A DNA stretch of 64,000 bases from Tepidamorphaceae bacterium (lineage in GTDB: Bacteria > Pseudomonadota > Alphaproteobacteria > Rhizobiales > Tepidamorphaceae), in NCBI GenBank assembly GCA_028279445.1, contig JANQNT010000002.1:124001-188000 (forward strand), read 5' to 3'. The notes beneath the pieces were generated by a model. The model worked only from the letters and a program-made list of their open reading frames with translations. It had not been told where the DNA came from and ran no database searches. This document shows, in pieces, positions 59,078 through 64,000 of this stretch. Made by a program: the position numbers and the translations under genes. How positions within the stretch are numbered: the first letter of the stretch is position 1; the number at the start of each line of letters is the position of its first letter.

Positions 59078-59725
59078 TCAGCCCTGCGCGCCGATCCGCT
59101 TCAGCAACTCGACCGTGTAGGGCGCGATGTTGTCGACGATGACCTCGACGCCGGCGGCCGTCGGGTGGATACCGTCGGGCTGGTTCAATTCGGCAACCGT
59201 CGCCACGCCGTCGAGAAAGAACGGCAGATAGATGACGCCGCGCTCGGCCAGATCGGCGAAGATCGCGTCGAACGCGGCAACGTAGTCGTCGCCGAGATTG
59301 ACCGGTGCGCGCATGCCCGCCAGCAGCACCGGGATGCCGCGCTCCGCCAGGCGGTCGACGATTTCGGTGAGCGCCACCCGGGTAACGTCCGGATCGATGC
59401 CGCGCAGCAGGTCATTGCCGCCGAGCGCGACGATGACGCCGTCCGTGCCGTCGGGAACCGACCAGTCGAGCCGCCGCGCGGCCGCCGATGCCGTATCGCC
59501 GGAGACTCCGGCATTGTCGATGCGCACATCGTGTCCGCGGTCGCGCAGCATCGCCTCCAGGCGCGCCGGATAGGCCTCGTTCACCGCCAGTCCGTAGCCG
59601 GCGGTGAGGCTGTCGCCGAAGGCCACGAGCCGGATCGTCTCCGCCCACGCAACCGTCGGCGCGAACCAAAACACCGCCACCGCCGTAAGCATTGCGGCGG
59701 CAAAACGTTTGATCAGTGTATGCAT
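59078..59725 (-). CDS. tesA: Arylesterase / thioesterase I (TesA-like, SGNH hydrolase)
   Basis: 215 residues from the ATG at 59725. A signal peptide (AAAMLTAVAVFWFAPTVAWA) precedes the SGNH core: VAFGDSLTAGYGLA (block I Ser), AGVSGDTAS (Gly), VALGGNDLLRGI (Asn) and QPDGIHPTAAGVE (Asp/His). It is periplasmic and hydrolyses acyl esters or thioesters. It is divergent from the ABC transporter genes, the same three-gene group as E. coli tesA-ybbA-ybbP. Confidence 0.93.
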   Translation of the reverse strand: MHTLIKRFAAAMLTAVAVFWFAPTVAWAETIRLVAFGDSLTAGYGLAVNEAYPARLEAMLRDRGHDVRIDNAGVSGDTASAAARRLDWSVPDGTDGVIVALGGNDLLRGIDPDVTRVALTEIVDRLAERGIPVLLAGMRAPVNLGDDYVAAFDAIFADLAERGVIYLPFFLDGVATVAELNQPDGIHPTAAGVEVIVDNIAPYTVELLKRIGAQG

Positions 59726-59869
59726 CTCGTCTCCACGGCTTGGCAATCGATGAACGCGGCCCCATCTCAAGACGCGTTTGCCGACGCACATCATCATGTG
59801 CGACCTACGCACCAGCCAACAAGTGGGATGCCCGACCGGCAGTCTCAACATCAGGTGACCATCTCCTCC

Positions 59870-60667
59870 ATGTCCGAATCCCAGCTATCAGCATCCGACA
59901 AGCCGGATACCTCCGCGTCCGTACCGGCCATCCGCGTCGAAGACGTTCATCTCACGCTCGGCAGCGGCCGTGCCGAGGTGCATGTGCTGCGCGGCATCGG
60001 CCTTGAGATCGCCGAAGGAACCTCGCTCGCCGTGCTCGGACCCTCCGGCTCGGGCAAGTCGACCTTGCTGATGATCATGGCCGGGCTGGAACGCGTCGAC
60101 AGCGGCGCCGTCACCGTCGCCGGCACCGAGCTCGGGTCGCTGAGCGAAGACGCGCTGGCGCGGTTTCGCGGCGAGACCACCGGCATCGTGTTCCAGTCCT
60201 TCCACCTGATTCCGACCATGACGGCGCTGGAAAACGTCGCCGTGCCGCTTGAGCTGGCGGCCGCCGCCGGCCGCGGCGTCCAGGCAGATGCCTTCGCGCG
60301 GGCGCGCGAGGAACTGGCCAATGTCGGTCTGGCAGAGCGCGCCGCCCACTATCCGGCGGAGCTTTCCGGCGGCGAGCAGCAGCGCGTCGCGCTCGCCCGT
60401 GCGCTCGCCGTGAAGCCGAAGATCCTGTTCGCCGACGAGCCGACCGGCAATCTCGACGGTGTCACCGGACGGCAGATCACCGATCTGCTGTTCGCCGCTC
60501 ACGCCGAACGCGGCACCACGCTGGTGCTGGTCACCCATGACGAGGCGCTGGCGGCGCGCTGCAGCCGGGTGCTGCGCATGGCCGACGGACGCATCGTCTC
60601 CGACAGCGCCGACGACAGCACCGGCGCCGCCGCGCCGTTCACCGCGACGACACGGGAACGCACATGA
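59870..60667 (+). CDS. ybbA: ABC transporter ATPase (YbbA-like, MacB/LolD family)
   Basis: 265 residues from the ATG at 59870; an ATG at 59828 is possible. The Walker A is [18 protein letters not shown], the signature [16 protein letters not shown], and Walker [34 protein letters not shown] is typical of the LolD/MacB-like subgroup. It energises the permease encoded immediately after it (four-base overlap). E. coli YbbA/YbbP with TesA forms a conserved unit whose substrate is unknown but is thought to be lipid-related. Confidence 0.93.
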   Translation: MSESQLSASDKPDTSASVPAIRVEDVHLTLGSGRAEVHVLRGIGLEIAEGTSLAVLGPSGSGKSTLLMIMAGLERVDSGAVTVAGTELGSLSEDALARFRGETTGIVFQSFHLIPTMTALENVAVPLELAAAAGRGVQADAFARAREELANVGLAERAAHYPAELSGGEQQRVALARALAVKPKILFADEPTGNLDGVTGRQITDLLFAAHAERGTTLVLVTHDEALAARCSRVLRMADGRIVSDSADDSTGAAAPFTATTRERT

Positions 60668-63231
60668 CGTCGCCGGCCATGCAACTGCCGGTCAGCCTGC
60701 GCATCGCGCTACGCGAGTTGCGCGGCGGGTTCTCGGGCTTCGCGGTCTTCATCGCCTGCATCGCGCTTGGCGTGGCGGCGATCGCTTCCGTCGGCTCGGT
60801 GAGCCGGGCGCTGGTCGCCGGCATCGAGCAGGAAGGCCAGGCGATCCTCGGCGGCGATGTCGCCTTCCGTCTCTCCCAGCGTCAGGTAAGCGCTGAAGAA
60901 CGGGCCTTCCTGGAGAGCATGGGCGATGTCTCCGAGATCGGCTCGGTGCGCGCCATGGCCAGGCTCAATGACAGTTCCGACCAGACGCTGGTGGAGGTGA
61001 AGGGCGTCGACGGCGCCTATCCGCTCTATGGCGAACTCGAGCTTGCCGGCAACGGCGCGTTGAAGGACGCGCTGACCAGGCGCGGCAACCATTGGGGCGT
61101 TGTCGTAGAGGAAGCGCTGCTCGGTCGCTTGCAGCTTGAGGTCGGCGACACGCTCAGCGTGGGCGGCATGCCGGTGGTGATCGCCGGCGTCATCACCCGC
61201 GAGCCGGACCGTCTGTCCGGCGGGCTGACCTTCGGCCCGCGCGTCATGCTGAGCAACGAGGCGCTGACGGAAAGCGGCATGGTGCGGCCGGGCAGCCTGT
61301 CGCGCTGGCGCTACACGGTGCGGCTGAACGATACATCCGACGCCGCATTGCAGCAGGCGTTGACCGCGGGGCGCGAGACCTTTCCGCAGGCCGGCTGGTC
61401 GGTGCGCGGGCGCGACAACGCCGCCCCGCGCATCGCCGACCAGATCAAGCGCTTCCGCGACTATCTGACACTCGTCGGGCTGACAGCGCTCGCCGTCGGC
61501 GGCGTTGGCGTCGCCAATGCGGTACGCGCCCATCTCGACACCCGCCGCACGGTGATCGCCACCTTGAAGGCGGTCGGCGCCACCGGCTCCATGGCTGTTC
61601 GCGTCTACCTGCTGCAGATCCTGATGCTGGGATCGATCGCCATTCTGATCGGGCTGGTGATCGGCGCCATCGCGCCGCTGATCGCCGGCTCCTATCTCTC
61701 CGCGCTGTTCCCGGTTGCCGATGCCGCCGCCGGTATCTACTGGAGCGCGCTGTTGCTGGCCGCCATCTACGGATTGCTGGCCGCGCTCGCCTTCGCCATC
61801 ACGCCGCTGGGGCGCGCCCGCGAGGTTCCGGTCAGCGCGCTCTACCGCGACCATGTCAGCCGCGACCGGGCGCGTGCGCCATGGGGCTACATCGCCGCCG
61901 CGCTCGGCTGCGGCGCGTTGCTGGCCGGCCTGGCGATCGGCGTTGCCGAGGAACCCCGCGTCGCGGCGATGCTGATCGCCGGGGCCGCCGGCGGTTACGT
62001 CTTCCTGCGGCTGGTGGCCGCCGGGCTGATGGCGCTGGCGCGCCGCGGCAAGGACATGTGCGGGCGTATCGGCTTGCGCATGGCGCTCGCCAACATCCAC
62101 CGCCCCAACGCCCTGACGCCGACCATCGTTTTGTCGCTCGGCCTCGGCCTGACCCTGCTGGTGGCGCTGGCGCTGGTGGAGGCCAATCTCAAGCGGCAAC
62201 TGGCCCAGTCGCTGCCCGCCCAGGCACCGGACTACTTCTTCGTCGACGTGCCCTCCACCCGCGCCAGCGATTTCGTCGGCCTGATCGACGCGGTCACGCC
62301 CGGCGCCGATGTGGAGCAGGTGCCGATGCTGCGCGGGCGCATCATCGCGCTCAAGGGCCAGCCGGCGGATACCTATCCCGTGGAGCCCGGTGCCGCCTGG
62401 GTGCTGCGCGGCGACCGCGGCATCACCTATTCCACCGACGTGCCGGAAGGCTCCGAACTGGTCGCGGGCGATTGGTGGGGCGCCGATTACGACGGCAAGC
62501 CGCTCGTCTCCTTCGAGGCGGAACTGGCCGATGAGCTCAATCTCGTCATCGGCGACACCGTGACCGTCAACGTGCTCGGCCGCGACATTACCGTGGAGAT
62601 CGCCAACCTGCGCACCGTCGAGTGGGAAACCATGGGGATCAACTTCGTCATGGTGTTCTCGCCCAACGCGCTCGCCGGCGCGCCGCACATGATGCTGACC
62701 ACCGTGTCCTTCCGTGAGCAAAGCCGGGAAGCCGACGCGGCGGTGCTGATGCGCGAGGTGGCAACCGGATTCCCTGAGGTAACCGCGGTGCGCGTCAAGG
62801 AAGCGCTCGACACCTTCGCGCAACTGCTCGGGCGGCTGGCACTTGCGGTGCGCGCGGCAAGCTCGATCACGCTGGTCGCGGCGGTTCTGGTGCTCGCCGG
62901 CGCGCTCGCCTCCTCGCACCGCTTCCGCATCTACGACGCCGTCGTGCTGAAAACGCTCGGCGCATCGCGAAGCCGGCTGGTCATGACCTACGCACTGGAG
63001 TTCCTGCTGCTTGGCGCGGCGACGGCGCTGTTCGCGCTGACCGCCGGCACGGCGGCCGCATGGTTCACCGTGAGCGAGATCATGGGGCTTGAGTTCGCCT
63101 TCGCCGGCAATGTGGCGATGTCGGCGGTTTCCGGCGCAGTGGCGGTCACCGTGCTGCTGGGACTGATCGGCACCTGGCGGGCGCTCGGCCAGCGTCCAGC
63201 CGGCTACCTGCGGTCGATCGCCGCGGCCTGA
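60664..63231 (+). CDS. ybbP: FtsX-like ABC permease (YbbP family)
   Basis: 855 residues, the YbbP size, with ATGA overlap to the ATPase gene. Two FtsX-like domains are visible: the first near ADQIKRFRDYLTLVGLTALA and ATLKAVGATGSMAVRVYLLQ, the second near FAQLLGRLALAVRAASSITL and VVLKTLGASRSRLVMTYALE. Large periplasmic segments lie between membrane helices. The type suggests mechanotransmission with the envelope rather than solute import. It works with YbbA and, by context, with the periplasmic TesA-like esterase. Confidence 0.92.
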   Translation: MTSPAMQLPVSLRIALRELRGGFSGFAVFIACIALGVAAIASVGSVSRALVAGIEQEGQAILGGDVAFRLSQRQVSAEERAFLESMGDVSEIGSVRAMARLNDSSDQTLVEVKGVDGAYPLYGELELAGNGALKDALTRRGNHWGVVVEEALLGRLQLEVGDTLSVGGMPVVIAGVITREPDRLSGGLTFGPRVMLSNEALTESGMVRPGSLSRWRYTVRLNDTSDAALQQALTAGRETFPQAGWSVRGRDNAAPRIADQIKRFRDYLTLVGLTALAVGGVGVANAVRAHLDTRRTVIATLKAVGATGSMAVRVYLLQILMLGSIAILIGLVIGAIAPLIAGSYLSALFPVADAAAGIYWSALLLAAIYGLLAALAFAITPLGRAREVPVSALYRDHVSRDRARAPWGYIAAALGCGALLAGLAIGVAEEPRVAAMLIAGAAGGYVFLRLVAAGLMALARRGKDMCGRIGLRMALANIHRPNALTPTIVLSLGLGLTLLVALALVEANLKRQLAQSLPAQAPDYFFVDVPSTRASDFVGLIDAVTPGADVEQVPMLRGRIIALKGQPADTYPVEPGAAWVLRGDRGITYSTDVPEGSELVAGDWWGADYDGKPLVSFEAELADELNLVIGDTVTVNVLGRDITVEIANLRTVEWETMGINFVMVFSPNALAGAPHMMLTTVSFREQSREADAAVLMREVATGFPEVTAVRVKEALDTFAQLLGRLALAVRAASSITLVAAVLVLAGALASSHRFRIYDAVVLKTLGASRSRLVMTYALEFLLLGAATALFALTAGTAAAWFTVSEIMGLEFAFAGNVAMSAVSGAVAVTVLLGLIGTWRALGQRPAGYLRSIAAA

Positions 63232-63428
63232 CAGGCCCAGCCCAACAGGTTAAACCCAACAGACGAACCTGGCCGGCCCAAACAGCAACAATGGGTGCGA
63301 GTTTTGCGCGCCGAATTAACGATAAACCCCGGCGATTGCCCCAAAAACTGCCGGTTTGAGCTTGCCGAGACGCGCCCGCGCACCCATATTGTGATCCGGG
63401 TATGTCCATCATCTGGAGAGGTATTTCG

Positions 63429-64000
63429 ATGTCCGACCTGAACCGGAACCCCGCGACCCGGTTCGGCGCGGCAACCCGCGCCGAGGCCGGTTATGTCGAC
63501 GAGGGTCTGCGCAGCTACATGCTGCGTGTCTACAACTACATGGCGATCGGCCTTGCCGTCACCGGCATCGCCGCGCTGGGCACAGCCGTGCTGTCGGTCA
63601 GCAACGGCCAGCTCACGTCGATCGGTTATGCGCTGTATGTCAGCCCGCTGAAGTGGGTCGTCATGCTATCGCCGCTGGCCTTCGTCTTCCTGCTGTCGGC
63701 GCGCATTCACAAGATGAGCGTAACCGGCGCGCAACTGGCCTTCTGGGGCTTTGCGGCGCTGATGGGCGTTTCGCTGTCGTCGATCTTCCTGGTCTTCACC
63801 GGCGAGAGCATCGTGCGCGTCTTCTTCCTGTCGGCTGCCACCTTCGGCGCGTTGAGCCTTTACGGCTACACGACGAAGAAGGACCTGTCGGGCTGGGGCT
63901 CGTTCCTGTTCATGGGCCTGATCGGCATCATCCTCGCGATGATCGTCAACATCTTCCTTGGCTCCTCGGCGCTGCAGTTCGCCATTTCGGTGATCGGCGT
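63429..64000 (+). CDS. Bax inhibitor-1/YccA family membrane protein (5' part)
   Basis: 190 residues are present before the window edge and there is no stop. GGAGAG is eight bases before the ATG. At least five membrane helices are visible (YMAIGLAVTGIAALGTAVLS, PLKWVVMLSPLAFVFLLSAR, TGAQLAFWGFAALMGVSLSS, FFLSAATFGALSLYGYTTKK, GSFLFMGLIGIILAMIVNIF). The pattern is typical of BI-1/YccA proteins; in bacteria they are linked to FtsH control and calcium leak. The gene follows a ~200-base gap after ybbP. Confidence 0.93.
   Translation, partial: MSDLNRNPATRFGAATRAEAGYVDEGLRSYMLRVYNYMAIGLAVTGIAALGTAVLSVSNGQLTSIGYALYVSPLKWVVMLSPLAFVFLLSARIHKMSVTGAQLAFWGFAALMGVSLSSIFLVFTGESIVRVFFLSAATFGALSLYGYTTKKDLSGWGSFLFMGLIGIILAMIVNIFLGSSALQFAISVIG

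Noticed and set aside
60709-62919. Minus-strand open frame of 736 codons opposite the YbbP-like permease
   Set aside because: Antisense shadow; composition rich in Gln, His and Arg without any domain.

Overview
The window is a GC-rich, gene-dense chromosomal segment of an alphaproteobacterium, most likely of the order Hyphomicrobiales (Rhizobiales). The evidence is an atpHAGDC operon without the F0 genes, an extended ribosomal protein L21, IalB, DUF610/YibQ and TadG-like proteins, a full CtrA-type box, and the synteny rplU-rpmA-obgE-proB-proA-nadD-rsfS-rlmH-envC-ctpA-rppH. No plasmid, phage or large genomic-island genes are visible. The accessory content is a surface-sugar locus at the left edge and several families of small palindromic intergenic repeats.

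Layout. 1-6303 (minus strand): a sugar-nucleotide operon wbpA-wbpB-wbpD-wbpE for a UDP-2,3-diacetamido uronic acid, followed after a 371-base gap by an amidotransferase that fuses a class II glutaminase to a WbpG-like synthetase and runs off the left edge. 6553-7336: a helical-repeat protein and tRNA-Ser(CGA). 7447-20542 (plus strand): L21/L27, a GNAT enzyme, ObgE, proline synthesis (ProB, ProA), NAD synthesis (NadD), ribosome factors (RsfS, RlmH), envelope genes (EnvC-like, CtpA, DUF610), RppH and a secreted hydrolase. 20552-25643 (minus): the F1 ATP synthase operon with its terminator. 26267-30254: PriA, a fructose-6-phosphate aldolase-like protein and XerC.

30399-41619: mixed metabolic and housekeeping genes (VOC protein, dihydrolipoyl dehydrogenase, MAPEG protein, pyrophosphatase, TypA, ArgG, a DsbA-fold isomerase, RlmN, IalB). 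42090-50641: an ECF sigma factor with no visible anti-sigma gene, an RNA methyltransferase, oxidoreductases, GluQ, an AlkA-like glycosylase, a carboxylesterase, an HNH nuclease, DsbB and a YqaA/DedA protein, then tRNA-Leu(CAA). 51008-56780: a large hybrid histidine kinase, a TadG-like protein and a REC-EAL phosphodiesterase. 56804-64000: a 2-methylfumaryl-CoA isomerase-like CoA transferase, pterin dehydratase, ThpR, the TesA/YbbA/YbbP-type lipase and ABC module, and the start of a Bax-inhibitor-1 protein.

The most notable non-coding signal is a set of short structured repeats placed at gene ends. They comprise three copies of a 107-108-base two-hairpin unit bounded by CTAG, a 167-base element with perfect 48-base terminal inverted repeats also bounded by CTAG (plus a solitary end elsewhere), two roughly 205-base palindromic units in opposite orientation, and two long GC-rich inverted repeats. 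In several cases the repeat carries the stop codon of the neighbouring gene or begins right after it.
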